This document shows, one piece after another, positions 17,992-26,707 of a DNA stretch of 64,000 nucleotides. The position numbers and the translations under genes were made by a program. Each line of letters opens with the position of its first letter. Positions within the stretch are counted from its first letter, which is position 1. Origin of the DNA: Thiohalocapsa sp. PB-PSB1 (lineage in GTDB: Bacteria > Pseudomonadota > Gammaproteobacteria > Chromatiales > Chromatiaceae); the NCBI GenBank assembly GCA_016745215.1, contig CP050890.1:2666001-2730000 (forward strand). Reading direction: 5' to 3'. The notes beneath the pieces are model-generated. The model worked only from the letters and a program-made list of their open reading frames with translations. It was not told where the DNA came from and searched no databases.

Positions 17992-19353
17992 AAATTAGAT
18001 AACTTGTGCAGCTCATCAGAAGGGAGAAGGTATAGTATCATTTTAGCCTCTGCAACCAAGCCAAACTTCTGGAGACCTAAATGGAGCGTTATTCCCCCCA
18101 AGTAGAGGAATCGATGCGTCGTTTCTATATGGGCCTGAATGAGAAAGATCGCCGTCTGTATGCAGGCTTAGAAGCCTTGAAGTATGGTCGCGGTGGTCGC
18201 GTGTATATTGCGGAGGTACTGGGTTGCAGCCGAAACACCGTAAGCAAAGGCGCGCGCGAGATGAGCGGTTTATCTGAGCGCGAGGTACACGAGCAGCTTC
18301 GCGGGGACAAAGTCGGGACCAAGCCCCGGGTGCGCAAACCTGGTGGTGGTCGTCGCCCCTATGAGCAGACGTGGGGGCCATCGTTGGACGAGAAGTTCCT
18401 GGCGGTTCTACGCCATCATACCGCGGGCGATCCGATGGATGAAAAGGTCCGCTGGACGAACCTCACCCTGGGTGAGATTGTCGCGGCATTGCGAGAAGAT
18501 CATCAGATCCAGATCAGCCAATGGGTCGTGCGCAAGCTGTTAAAAAAACATGGCTACCGTCGCCGCAAAGCGCAGAAGAAAACGACCATGAAGGACGAGA
18601 TCAAACACCGCGATGCCCAATTTGAGAAGATCACGCAACTCAAAGCCGCCGATCAGGCCGCGGGCAATCCGATCGTCAGCATGGATACCAAGAAGAAAGA
18701 AAATCTTGGCAATTTTTACCGTGACGGGCAGTTGTATACCTTAGAAGCCCTGCACACCTACGACCATGATTTCAACAGCTTTGCTGAAGGGGTCATCATT
18801 CCGCATAGCTTCTATGACATCAAGCATAATGTCGGCTACATCCAACTCGGGAATAGCCACGATACCAGTGAATTTGCCTGCGACAGTTTTCGGCATTGGT
18901 GGTATAACCACGGTCGCCTACACTATCCCAGCGCTACCTCCATCCTGGTGCTGTGCGATGGGGGCGGGAGTAACAGTTCCCGTCACTACCTCTTTAAACA
19001 GGACTTGCAGAGCCTCGCCGATGAGCTTGGGATCGAAATTCGCATTGCTCATTATCCGCCCTACTGTTCTAAGTACAATCCCATCGAACACCGTCTCTTT
19101 CCCCATGTGACCCGTGCCTGCCAAGGCGTGATTTTCACCAGTACCGAGTTGGTCAAGGAACTCATGGAAAACACCCACACTTCAACGGGACTCAAGGCGT
19201 TCGTTCATGTCATCGATAAGGTCTATGAAACGGGACGAAAAGTGGCGGCAGATTTCAAGCAAAACATGCGCATCCTCTTTGATACGTTTTTGCCAGCATG
19301 GAATTATCGCGCCGTTCCTGCTGCTTCTCAGGAGTGCACAAGTTAATAAATTT
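17992..19353. mobile_element. ISAzo13-family insertion sequence
   Basis: About 1362 bases with terminal inverted repeats AAATTAGATAACTTGTGCA at the left and the near-complement TGCACAAGTTAATAAATTT at the right. It sits inside cassette a, between the lipoprotein stop codon and the truncated gene at 17750. I see no clear target duplication. Confidence 0.75.
18081..19346 (+). CDS. ISAzo13-family transposase
   Basis: 421 residues with an N-terminal HTH-like part (AEVLGCSRNTVSKGAREM), a KPGGGRRPYE linker, and a DDE domain: VSMDTKKKE (first Asp), LVLCDGGGSNS (second Asp), YNPIEHRLFPH (Glu). It appears intact. Confidence 0.93.
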   Translation: MERYSPQVEESMRRFYMGLNEKDRRLYAGLEALKYGRGGRVYIAEVLGCSRNTVSKGAREMSGLSEREVHEQLRGDKVGTKPRVRKPGGGRRPYEQTWGPSLDEKFLAVLRHHTAGDPMDEKVRWTNLTLGEIVAALREDHQIQISQWVVRKLLKKHGYRRRKAQKKTTMKDEIKHRDAQFEKITQLKAADQAAGNPIVSMDTKKKENLGNFYRDGQLYTLEALHTYDHDFNSFAEGVIIPHSFYDIKHNVGYIQLGNSHDTSEFACDSFRHWWYNHGRLHYPSATSILVLCDGGGSNSSRHYLFKQDLQSLADELGIEIRIAHYPPYCSKYNPIEHRLFPHVTRACQGVIFTSTELVKELMENTHTSTGLKAFVHVIDKVYETGRKVAADFKQNMRILFDTFLPAWNYRAVPAASQECTS

Positions 19354-19359
19354 CTATTC

Positions 19360-19481
19360 CTAAGCTGTGATTACATAAGTATGCGGCTCAATAATTTCCT
19401 GCCGGTAGGTTATGTCGCTGTCTGTAAGGAACCTTATGACCTCAAGCCGAACGTCATCCCTAGCGCCTGAAACAACGTAGT
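19360..19481 (-). pseudogene. 3' part of an 85-residue lipoprotein gene split by ISL3
   Basis: Reads VVSGARDDVRLEVIRFLTDSD...EPHTYVITA to TAG at 19360. It continues the frame of 22224-22367 once the ISL3 element and one copy of its 8-base target duplication (AACGTAGT) are removed. Confidence 0.75.
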
Positions 19482-19565
19482 GGCTCTTTGGGATTTCATT
19501 TCGAAGTATAGTATAATAAAAACAACATGTTATCGACTCCAACATTGACACGAGGATACACGAAT

Positions 19566-19832
19566 ATGGGAATCAGCCCCGAATTACTACTTACTATCTT
19601 GGGACTACCGAATATAGAAATAGAATCCGTTTCGCTCAACTCTGCGGGCGAACTGGAAATTCGAGTGAAAAGTATTACCGAAGGAGCAGTCTGCTACAAC
19701 TGTGGTCGACGGATTAACAAGCCGTATTATCCCGGTAAGGAAGTCAGATTGCGGCATTTACCTGTCTGTGGATATCCGACCTACATCCTGATCGCACCCC
19801 TTCGATATCAATGTGAACATTGTGATGGAAAC
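19566..19832 (+). pseudogene. ISL3 transposase, N-terminal part
   Basis: 89 codons from ATG at 19566 carrying the ISL3 zinc finger (CYNCGRRINKPYYP...CEHC). The frame is cut by ISAs1 at 19833. Joined to 21121-22113 it restores a 419-residue transposase in frame. Confidence 0.9.
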
Positions 19833-21110
19833 CAGGGCAAACGCATCTAAATTTCCCATTTTAGGCCGCTTGTAGGACATCAAGTAACTGCTCAAGATAA
19901 TCCGTATCCCAGCCGGCACGGAGTCGCTTTAATTTAATGCTTTTCTTTGAGGTCGTATCTTTCCTGAGAATATTGAGTGCAATATGTCGTAGGATGGCAT
20001 AGTTTTCAGGTGCATGACCTTTTCGCGTTCGATTGGCATCTTCGGAAAAGGACACATCCAAAACCCAATGCAGTGAATTCTCAATTCCCCAATGAGAGCG
20101 AACCGCTTGGGCAAATCGTTTAACATCGCCTGACAGGCTAGCAATAAAATAGCGCCGGTCCGTGGTCACTTTTTTTCCATCATCTCGAATCGACTCTACC
20201 ATCCCGATACCCCGGAAACCTTTCCATTGTTCGGCGTAATGCCCTAAGGAATGATCAGTGAAATAATAATACCGACGCGTCTCCAGGCGACCATGGTTTT
20301 TCTCTTTCGTTTCAAGAAAAACACTCGCATCCCGGCAGCATTGGTCGAGATCGACCGATTCGAACCAAGCGATGACATCTTGATGAAAAGTGCTCTGGTT
20401 GCCTTTCAATGAAAATACCCAATCTGCTTGTTTTTCAACAATTTTCTCCGCAATCTTCTTTTGGCATCCCATCGCGTCGATACTGACTACACAGCCTTTG
20501 ATCTCCAGTAAATCCAACAATTTCGGTATCGCTGTAATTTCATTTGATTTTTCTTCGGTCTTGAGTTGACCCAATACGAGCGATGAGTGACAAGCCCACG
20601 CACTCACCATGTGAATTGCCTTATTTCCATTAGCTCTATCATGCGATCTGCGCACCGTTTTCCCATCGATCGGTATAATATCCCCATCAAACTTCGGCTC
20701 TATCGACTTCACCCAGGAGATGAAACAGGTTCGGAATTGATCGGGGTCAATACGGGCAAATACACGATTGAACGTGTCATGCGAGGGAATCCCATTGGGC
20801 AATTCCAAAAACTTCCGCAACCACTGTTCATGGGTTTGACCAAACTCCTCCATCGCATCCCAGCTCTCTCCCATACATAACGTCGAACAAATCGCTATCG
20901 TTATGATATCAGCCAGCTTATGCCTTTTTGTCCTGTCGATACGGGGGTCGTTCAGATCGGAAAAATGACCGGCGATTGTCGTGTCTTTTTTCTCTTCATT
21001 TATAGGTCTGATCATTCCCATTTTAATAACCCTCTATTAAATCATATGATCTTCAATTTTCGCCATCATAACACATTGTTTTCTAAATATTTTTAGATGC
21101 GTTTGCCCTG
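19833..21110. mobile_element. ISAs1-family insertion sequence
   Basis: 1278 bases, with ends CAGGGCAAACGCATCTAAA and the exact complement TTTAGATGCGTTTGCCCTG. It is flanked by the 10-base target duplication TGATGGAAAC at 19823-19832 and 21111-21120. Inserted in the ISL3 transposase gene. Confidence 0.95.
19861..21021 (-). CDS. ISAs1-family transposase
   Basis: 386 residues with the N-terminal FSDLNDPRIDRTKRHKLADI segment, GIPSHDTFNRVF, the first Asp in IPIDGKTVRRS, the second in VSIDAMGCQ, and the C-terminal SHWGIENSLHWVLDVSFSED (catalytic Glu). It appears intact and is likely active or recently so, given the clean target duplication. Confidence 0.95.
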   Translation of the reverse strand: MGMIRPINEEKKDTTIAGHFSDLNDPRIDRTKRHKLADIITIAICSTLCMGESWDAMEEFGQTHEQWLRKFLELPNGIPSHDTFNRVFARIDPDQFRTCFISWVKSIEPKFDGDIIPIDGKTVRRSHDRANGNKAIHMVSAWACHSSLVLGQLKTEEKSNEITAIPKLLDLLEIKGCVVSIDAMGCQKKIAEKIVEKQADWVFSLKGNQSTFHQDVIAWFESVDLDQCCRDASVFLETKEKNHGRLETRRYYYFTDHSLGHYAEQWKGFRGIGMVESIRDDGKKVTTDRRYFIASLSGDVKRFAQAVRSHWGIENSLHWVLDVSFSEDANRTRKGHAPENYAILRHIALNILRKDTTSKKSIKLKRLRAGWDTDYLEQLLDVLQAA

Positions 21111-21120
21111 TGATGGAAAC

Positions 21121-22113
21121 CCGACGACCACGCAGAAGTTGGATTGGTATGAATTGCGGCACAGCGGGACCAACGCGTATGAAGACCACATTCTCTTGTC
21201 GTTGATAAACAGTACGATTCGAGATGTGAGCATCCGGGAAGGGATTGGTTATGATGTGATTGAGGGGATATTGGATCGAAACATCCGTACCGCTGCGGAT
21301 TGGGAGAAGATTGAAAAACTGGATATTATAGGTATCGATGAAATATCGAATAGGAAAGGGCACAAAGACTTCTTGGCGATTGTTACCGCTTATATCGATG
21401 GGAAGCTCCGGGTAATCGCAGTGCTTAAGGACCGCGAGAAGGCGACGGTCAAAGAATTTTTCATGAGTATTCCGAAGAGGTTACGCAAAACCGTCAAAGC
21501 AGTTTGTTCGGATCTATACAAAGGTTATATTAATGCTGCAAAGGAGGTCTTCGGAAAGAAAGTACCGATTGTTGCAGATCGATTTCATGTTGCGAAACTA
21601 TACCGGAAAGGTCTGGACGGACTGCGTAAAAAGGAAATGAAGAGATTGAAGGAAGAATTGTCCGAGAAGGACTATGAGAAACTGAAAAATGCGATGTGGA
21701 TTTTGCGGAAGCCGATCGTAGAAATGACCGAGGAGGAACTGAAAACGATGAAGTTGATCTTCAAGCATTCTCCTCGATTGAAGGAGGCTTACGATTTGTG
21801 TTTCGATTTGACGAAGATATTCGATAGCGACATCAATCCTAGTCAAGCGAAAAGAAAAATCAAGGGTTGGATGAGGCGTGTCAAGAACAGCGGATTAACT
21901 TGCTTCGACGCTTTTCTGAAGACGCTTAGCAATTGGATGGAGGAAATCACAAACTATTTTATCGATCAGAACAATAGCGGGTTTGTCGAGGGACTGAATA
22001 ACAAAATAAAAGTAATCAAGCGACGTTGCTACGGCCTGACCAATATAAAGCGTCTGTTTCAGCGCCTTTGGTTGGACCTGGAAGGATATTCGCTTTTCTT
22101 GAAGAATCAATAA
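21121..22113 (+). pseudogene. ISL3 transposase, C-terminal part
   Basis: 330 residues: PTTTQKLDWYELR, then the DDE domain IGIDEISNRKGHKDF, VCSDLYKGY, ADRFHVAKLYR and FVEGLNNKIKVIKRRC. It can be read alone only from an internal start. It is a relative, but not a copy, of the two ISL3 remnants at 9972 and 15307 (lysine-rich, different codon choice). Confidence 0.9.
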
Positions 22114-22223
22114 GTTATGAATTCGAAACTCAGCCGCGTTTTAGACTGATACCACTGCTTAGGGGCGCACGCAACTCACTGATATATATTGCAAATCTTC
22201 ATTAAATGAAATCCTAAAGAGCC

Positions 22224-22367
22224 AACGTAGTCCATGCCCTCTGCTGGGAAATCAGTCAGTTCGGGTGGCCGAGAATCGACGACCGTTTGGAGCGCACAGC
22301 TACTCAGGCATGCCGCCGATAGAACCAAGACCACATTCCGGAAGAACAAAGAGCGGAACTTGAGCAT
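22224..22367 (-). pseudogene. 5' part of an 85-residue lipoprotein gene
   Basis: ATG at 22367 follows AGGAG by five bases. The signal MLKFRSLFFRNVVLVLSAACLSSC ends in an LSSC lipobox. After residue 48 the frame runs into ISL3 and stops at 22176. Removing the insertion restores 85 residues ending EPHTYVITA at 19360. Family not recognised; it was probably the first gene of cassette a. Confidence 0.8.
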
Positions 22368-22387
22368 TCGATCTCCTGTCTTTCTGC

Positions 22388-22493
22388 GCCTAACGTTACG
22401 GCTAGCCCGGCCCAAAACTGCACCGCTGCTGCCTTTGAATCCTGCGCCGAGCTCAGCTTGCAGTTTTGGGTCGGGCTGAGCCGCTTGTTGGCC
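22388..22493 (-). repeat. attC site b
   Basis: 106 bases between GCCTAAC and GTTGGCC with arms CCCGGCCCAAAACTGCA/TGCAGTTTTGGGTCGGG. Nearly identical to attC d at 26163. Confidence 0.9.
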
Positions 22494-22751
22494 CTGACTG
22501 CGCCGATTATACGGTTTTCGCCGGGCCGGGCAATGCGTCCGTGGCGGAGGATGCGGGCCGTTGCGATCGGCGCGATGGCTTGGATTCGGCACATGCCTGC
22601 CGCGCAATTGGGATGCTTGCTGTTCTGCATTCAGTTGCGGGAAACGCTTGCGATTCGCTGCACCGGTGTATTCGGTTGCGCGACTCGCTTTGCTTCCAGC
22701 TCCGGACCTTCTCGCCGAGAGGCGGGCTGCGTTTGCGCTTGCCCGGGCCAA
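22394..22751 (-). other. 358-bp ORF-poor integron cassette, copy 1
   Basis: The interval between the attC b and attC c crossover points. It is almost identical, and identical in length, to 26169-26526. Open frames run through it on both strands, but none has a convincing start, ribosome-binding site or composition. It may carry an RNA, a promoter, or a small protein I cannot choose. Confidence 0.7.
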
Positions 22752-22833
22752 CGTCGCAAATTACCGGCTACCAAAAGCGGCAGAGCGAAGCGCAGCCGCT
22801 TTTGGTAGTCCGAGTGAATTTGCCTTGTTAGGC
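22746..22833 (-). repeat. attC site c
   Basis: 88 bases between GGCCAAC and GTTAGGC with arms CTACCAAAAGCGGC/GCCGCTTTTGGTAG. It closes the four-gene cassette 22752-26168. Confidence 0.9.
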
Positions 22834-22860
22834 TAATTTCATAATCTTATTCGCCTTAAT

Positions 22861-23406
22861 CTACTCGAAATCAGGTAGTTCTGACTCCTCCATAGCCCAC
22901 TTGGTTAGGCGATTTATACATGTCATAAGATCTATCCGATCGGTACGAATGATTATGCTTCCGGAGCGTTTGGCAAGGTCTTTATAAATTTCTATATAGT
23001 GTTTATGCCACTCCACTGCTTCGGGTCTTTCGTTATGTCGCTCAGCCAAACGAGACAGTGTAATTTCTAACTCCGCCCAACAAAGTGCAGTTGGAACCCA
23101 AAAATTCCATTGCCTAAAAAATTCCTCTGATCTTGGAATAAACGAAGCTACTGTCATCCAGCTTCGATCCAGAACAATAGGCACACTACTAGGAACGGAT
23201 GAAACTGCTTGCTCAATTGCTGTGTTGCCAACCCTAATAAGCCCTACAACATCGCCTCTTTCTCCTACGCTCATCAGTTTCGCCCCAATAGCGCCAGAAA
23301 AAGGGCGTACAGCTCTACCGCCTAGACGGTTGGCAAGCGCAACTGCAAGCGTACTCTTTCCAGCGCCATCGTGGCCATCAAGCGCAACAATAAGCCGTTC
23401 TTTCAT
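22861..23406 (-). CDS. P-loop (deoxy)nucleoside/thymidylate-kinase-like protein
   Basis: 181 residues. The Walker A motif GHDGAGKST is at 11-19, with VLDRSWMTVASFIP mid-protein (a DR[SY]-type motif of thymidylate and deoxynucleoside kinases) and a RLAERHNERPE lid-like segment. It most likely phosphorylates a nucleotide or a small nucleotide-like product. Last gene of a four-gene cassette; its start overlaps the AbrB-like gene by four bases, so they are coupled. Substrate cannot be read from sequence. Confidence 0.75.
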   Translation of the reverse strand: MKERLIVALDGHDGAGKSTLAVALANRLGGRAVRPFSGAIGAKLMSVGERGDVVGLIRVGNTAIEQAVSSVPSSVPIVLDRSWMTVASFIPRSEEFFRQWNFWVPTALCWAELEITLSRLAERHNERPEAVEWHKHYIEIYKDLAKRSGSIIIRTDRIDLMTCINRLTKWAMEESELPDFE

Positions 23407-23723
23407 TTGAATGGATTCAATGTGACGACGCTAGAGTCGTCATTTGCTTCTATCCAATAGTGACGATTTGTACCAGTTGCAAGTGCAGCTTGAGCTTCCC
23501 CTCGCAGTTCTAGCTGTCCTTTTGAAGATACCCGAAACCCTCCGTTTTTGTTGATTGGTGCTAATGTAACCACGTTATCCTTTACTGCGACAGTTACACA
23601 AGCTCCTTTTCCCTTTTCCATTTTCAGCGCCTTTCGCGCCGAAACAGGAAGAGTCACTATGCCTCCAGGAGACATTTTCAAACGTCGGCTTTTTACGGTT
23701 ATTGACTTGGAATCTTGCATCAT
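23403..23723 (-). CDS. AbrB/SpoVT-like DNA-binding protein
   Basis: About 106 residues from ATG at 23723, which follows GAGGAGAG. A start at 23750 is possible. The segment RLKMSPGGIVTLPVSARKALKMEKGKG is a swapped-hairpin AbrB fold signature, as in antitoxins and transition-state regulators. A second half-repeat, GGFRVSSKGQLELRGEAQAAL, looks like another AbrB-type hairpin, so one chain may hold two. It may autoregulate the operon or act as an antidote to a neighbour. Confidence 0.7.
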   Translation of the reverse strand: MMQDSKSITVKSRRLKMSPGGIVTLPVSARKALKMEKGKGACVTVAVKDNVVTLAPINKNGGFRVSSKGQLELRGEAQAALATGTNRHYWIEANDDSSVVTLNPFK

Positions 23724-23758
23724 CTTCTGCTCTCCTCTTGTTAAAAGCACTTTGAATA

Positions 23759-24760
23759 TCAGTTCAGAAGCGGTGCTGTTTTGTTAAACACCAGCTCGTA
23801 AAGTCGCCAATATCTCGCCAAAACTTTTTCTGGAGACCCTCCGGATCTCCATAGGTCCTTATCAAATGCCTCTGCATGGGCAGATGCACCATCTCGTACT
23901 CTCATGCAATCTGGACTAATTTCACCATAAAGCACATTACCGGTTCGATCTATAAAAAAACAAATGTCAACTAATTGTAATCCGGCCTGCGCGAATTTAT
24001 CTTCTATCCATAGGAACGCACTTCGCGCAAGCCCTTTGGCGGCAGCTAAATCGTCAACCCATAATGCTGCATAATCGTCTGGTAACGGTTCATCAGCTAA
24101 GCGCTTTCCTTCTTCATCTTGTAAAGGATGTCGCCAGTCAAAACAAACAACAGGTTCATCAAACCGAGTCCAACGTTGCAAAGGCAATCCATTGTTTCTT
24201 GTTGGGTGGGTATCCGTATATAGATATCGATGCAGCGGTGATCCTATATGAAATCGCTTGACCCGTACCTCAAGATTACATACATCTACCACCCGTTCCG
24301 CAAGAAGAAGTCCATCTGCTGTCTTAACGACTCCTAGATACGCCGATCCAAGATGAAACGGCCCTGGTTCATCAAACATCTTACGAAACAGCTCTGCGGA
24401 AAACCGAGTACGAGCTTGTTCTGTTCCAGGGGCAAGACCATAACGATTATATGTATATGAATAGACAGTTGGGAGTAACTTTGCTAGTGCTACCCGAGGA
24501 GTAAGTAGCTTTATCTCTTTGCTATCCCCCCTTACCAGTAATGGCAGACTATCAAAATCAACCTCTAATTGAACTAGCACCTGCTCTATCATACTCATTT
24601 CAGGATTGCCAGGCTCAACGAGAATTGCTTCACCGCGAGGGCCAGTTAGAGCTATCTGGTTATCGGCTATGTATGGCATACGAACACAGATACTAAGCTC
24701 AAGGTCTTTACATACATCAAGCAAATACTCTACTTCTGCGGAATACTTTTTTTCAATCAT
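23759..24760 (-). CDS. SAICAR-synthetase (PurC)-like ligase
   Basis: 333 residues from ATG at 24760 after GGAAG; an ATG at 24814 overlaps the previous gene. The C-terminal part reads LVDICFFIDRTGNVLYGEISPDCMR...FDKDLWR, the pattern of SAICAR synthetases (the E-I-S-P-D-x-x-R active-site block and the following F-D-K-D-x-x-R). These are ATP-dependent enzymes that join aspartate to a carboxylated aminoimidazole nucleotide. The N-terminal part is diverged from housekeeping PurC and longer. Flanked by nucleotidyltransferase and kinase genes, it probably acts on a nucleotide-like substrate other than the purine intermediate. Confidence 0.7.
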   Translation of the reverse strand: MIEKKYSAEVEYLLDVCKDLELSICVRMPYIADNQIALTGPRGEAILVEPGNPEMSMIEQVLVQLEVDFDSLPLLVRGDSKEIKLLTPRVALAKLLPTVYSYTYNRYGLAPGTEQARTRFSAELFRKMFDEPGPFHLGSAYLGVVKTADGLLLAERVVDVCNLEVRVKRFHIGSPLHRYLYTDTHPTRNNGLPLQRWTRFDEPVVCFDWRHPLQDEEGKRLADEPLPDDYAALWVDDLAAAKGLARSAFLWIEDKFAQAGLQLVDICFFIDRTGNVLYGEISPDCMRVRDGASAHAEAFDKDLWRSGGSPEKVLARYWRLYELVFNKTAPLLN

Positions 24761-24776
24761 AGAATGTAATCTTCCG

Positions 24777-26117
24777 TCATTTGTCTCTAAGGTCGGCAGT
24801 CTTAACCACGCCAAGAGCTTTGTTTAATTCCCGCAACGAATGCCCAGTAGCTAATGATGATGATGCTAATGCTTGTACCACCTTACCAGACGATGCTAGA
24901 TTTTGTGATGCTGGCGCATTAAATCCGATTGTGGATAGAAGCCAATCATGTATTCGTTCTTTCGGAAGACGTTCGCCAACAGCACCAAAGGTGCCTTTCG
25001 CTACGTTTGCAGGTATTTTTACGAAATACTCGTATAGATTTTTCCGGTCAGGAGAAAGCGTTTCAGTGGATGCTAATTCGCGACTAAGCATGCCAAACTG
25101 CTGGCGTTGACGGACAACTCCAAAACTAAAATTTCGTGCTAATAGATCTGGAATTTGTTTGCGAATCACCTCTAGCTCCCCCCAAATACAAACACCATAC
25201 TCTGAGAGATTGTCCCCAGAGAGATATTGCATTATTAAAAACTCAGATGGAGAATAGATCCCAAGATTTAGTTCTTTACCCATCCAAGTAGGTGATGTTC
25301 CAGCCAGTTGCAACAGTGTAGAAGTAGGGTCATCCACTATAACAACGGCATCAATGTCGGCAAATTTGTCACTTGAGACACTGGAGCCATAAACTACTAC
25401 GGCTCTGAGACCAGAGCCTAACCTATTCCGTAATGTCTTTATGAAATCAAATCGGCCGTCAGGATATATCACAAAGGAAGACTGCCGCATCATTTCAGTT
25501 TTTCCTGACCTGGGAGCTATGCATTCCATGACTTCCATATAGGTTTCACGAATTGCTAGTAGACGTACTATTTCGTCAGAGCCATCGGATGCCAAAGCAG
25601 AAACACGATCATGCAATCTTAGAGAGTTTAGCTCCTTCGCCAATCCAGAGGCAGATAGAGATCCCGCATCCCATAGTCGATCAAGCTTGCTACCTATTGT
25701 TCCTGATGAAAATCGATGCTGGATTATGGCTGCCGAAAGCGTTACTCCTGACAAAAACATTACTGATTGAAGCCAAAGCTGTGACAGCAAGTTGAAGTCA
25801 GTAGATAAATTGTCGTCTCGCCATTGCAAAGGCTCTATTTCAATCGGACAGTCTTTGTGTACCGATTTAAAAAAGCGTGGATGGAATAAAGACGACCATT
25901 TTATGAGCTCTGGAGTAATTACTCGTGGATTGGGCAATTCGGAATCCACCGCCCAACGTAAAAAACTAACCAGTTCTTTGGCGTTGATCTCGCGATTCAC
26001 TAATATATATGACAGCGAATATGGTTCTCCCCTCCATGTCGGGGGACGAACAACTGAGTGAATTTGTGCCTCTACATCAGAATACGGCAAAGTAGATTTT
26101 AATTTACAAGAAACCAT
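24777..26117 (-). CDS. Predicted nucleotidyltransferase
   Basis: 446 residues. The core motif VVVYGSSVSSDKFADIDAVVIVDD at 240-263 has the G-S (244-246) and D-x-D (254-256) spacing of the polymerase-beta nucleotidyltransferase fold. The N-terminal 230 and C-terminal 180 residues are not recognised; the C-terminus is helical. First gene of the cassette, about 50 bases from the attC d junction. In integrons the first gene is best expressed. It could adenylylate or otherwise nucleotidylate a protein or small molecule. Confidence 0.7.
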   Translation of the reverse strand: MVSCKLKSTLPYSDVEAQIHSVVRPPTWRGEPYSLSYILVNREINAKELVSFLRWAVDSELPNPRVITPELIKWSSLFHPRFFKSVHKDCPIEIEPLQWRDDNLSTDFNLLSQLWLQSVMFLSGVTLSAAIIQHRFSSGTIGSKLDRLWDAGSLSASGLAKELNSLRLHDRVSALASDGSDEIVRLLAIRETYMEVMECIAPRSGKTEMMRQSSFVIYPDGRFDFIKTLRNRLGSGLRAVVVYGSSVSSDKFADIDAVVIVDDPTSTLLQLAGTSPTWMGKELNLGIYSPSEFLIMQYLSGDNLSEYGVCIWGELEVIRKQIPDLLARNFSFGVVRQRQQFGMLSRELASTETLSPDRKNLYEYFVKIPANVAKGTFGAVGERLPKERIHDWLLSTIGFNAPASQNLASSGKVVQALASSSLATGHSLRELNKALGVVKTADLRDK

Positions 26118-26162
26118 TTATCTCCTTGTCACCGCCTTTGATTCGATGGTTGACCTGTCAGA

Positions 26163-26268
26163 GCCTAACGTTACGGCTAGCCCGGCCCAAAACTGCACCG
26201 CTGCTGCCTTTGAATCCTGCGCCGAGCTCAGCTTGCAGTTTTGGGTCGGGCTGAGCCGCTTGTTGGCC
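26163..26268 (-). repeat. attC site d
   Basis: 106 bases between GCCTAAC and GTTGGCC, nearly identical to attC b. It belongs to the second copy of the ORF-poor cassette. Confidence 0.9.
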
Positions 26269-26526
26269 CTGACTGCGACGATTGTACGGTTTGCGCCGGG
26301 CCGGGCAATGCGTCCGTGGCGGAGGATGCGGGCCGTTGCGATCGGCGCGATGGCTTGGATTCGGCACATGCCTGCCGCGCAATCGGGATGCTTGCTGTTC
26401 TGCATTCAGTTGCGGGAAACGCTTGCGATTCGCTGCACCGGTGTATTCGGTTGCGCGACTCGCTTTGCTTCCAGCTCCGGACCTTCTCGCCGAGAGGCGG
26501 GCTGCGTTTTCGCTTGCCGGGGCCAA
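26169..26526 (-). other. 358-bp ORF-poor integron cassette, copy 2
   Basis: Same length as 22394-22751 and differs at only a handful of positions. It lies directly upstream of the four-gene cassette, while copy 1 lies directly downstream, so that operon is bracketed by the two copies. Confidence 0.7.
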
Positions 26527-26609
26527 CGTCAACCGCAGCCCGCGCCAGACTGCGGCGACGCGCGAAGCGCCCGCCGCAGTCTGGCGTCGGGCTGGCGGAC
26601 TCGTTGGGC
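26521..26609 (-). repeat. attC site e
   Basis: 89 bases between GGCCAAC and GTTGGGC with arms GCCAGACTGCGGC/GCCGCAGTCTGGC. Its design is close to attC a. Confidence 0.9.
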
Positions 26610-26707
26610 GTTATGGCCAGTCAATCGAGTCATGGGCAACCGGCAGCCCTTCGCCTTAGTAGAATTGTGTAAGTGGAAAAGTCTCACCGAAACTCCTGCA
26701 ATGGCTT

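Larger units (their letters stand above)
19482..22223. mobile_element. ISL3-family insertion sequence, itself interrupted by ISAs1
   Basis: Terminal repeats GGCTCTTTGGGATTTCATTT (19482) and AAATGAAATCCTAAAGAGCC (ending 22223). The 8-base direct repeat AACGTAGT flanks it at 19474-19481 and 22224-22231. Without the nested ISAs1 and one copy of its duplication it is 1454 bases, a normal ISL3 size. It splits a lipoprotein gene in an integron cassette. Confidence 0.92.

Noticed and set aside
22458..22808. Plus-strand frame through the 358-bp cassette (and the counterpart at 26146)
   Set aside because: It runs against the direction of the array, extends through attC arms, and both strands are open because of high GC content.
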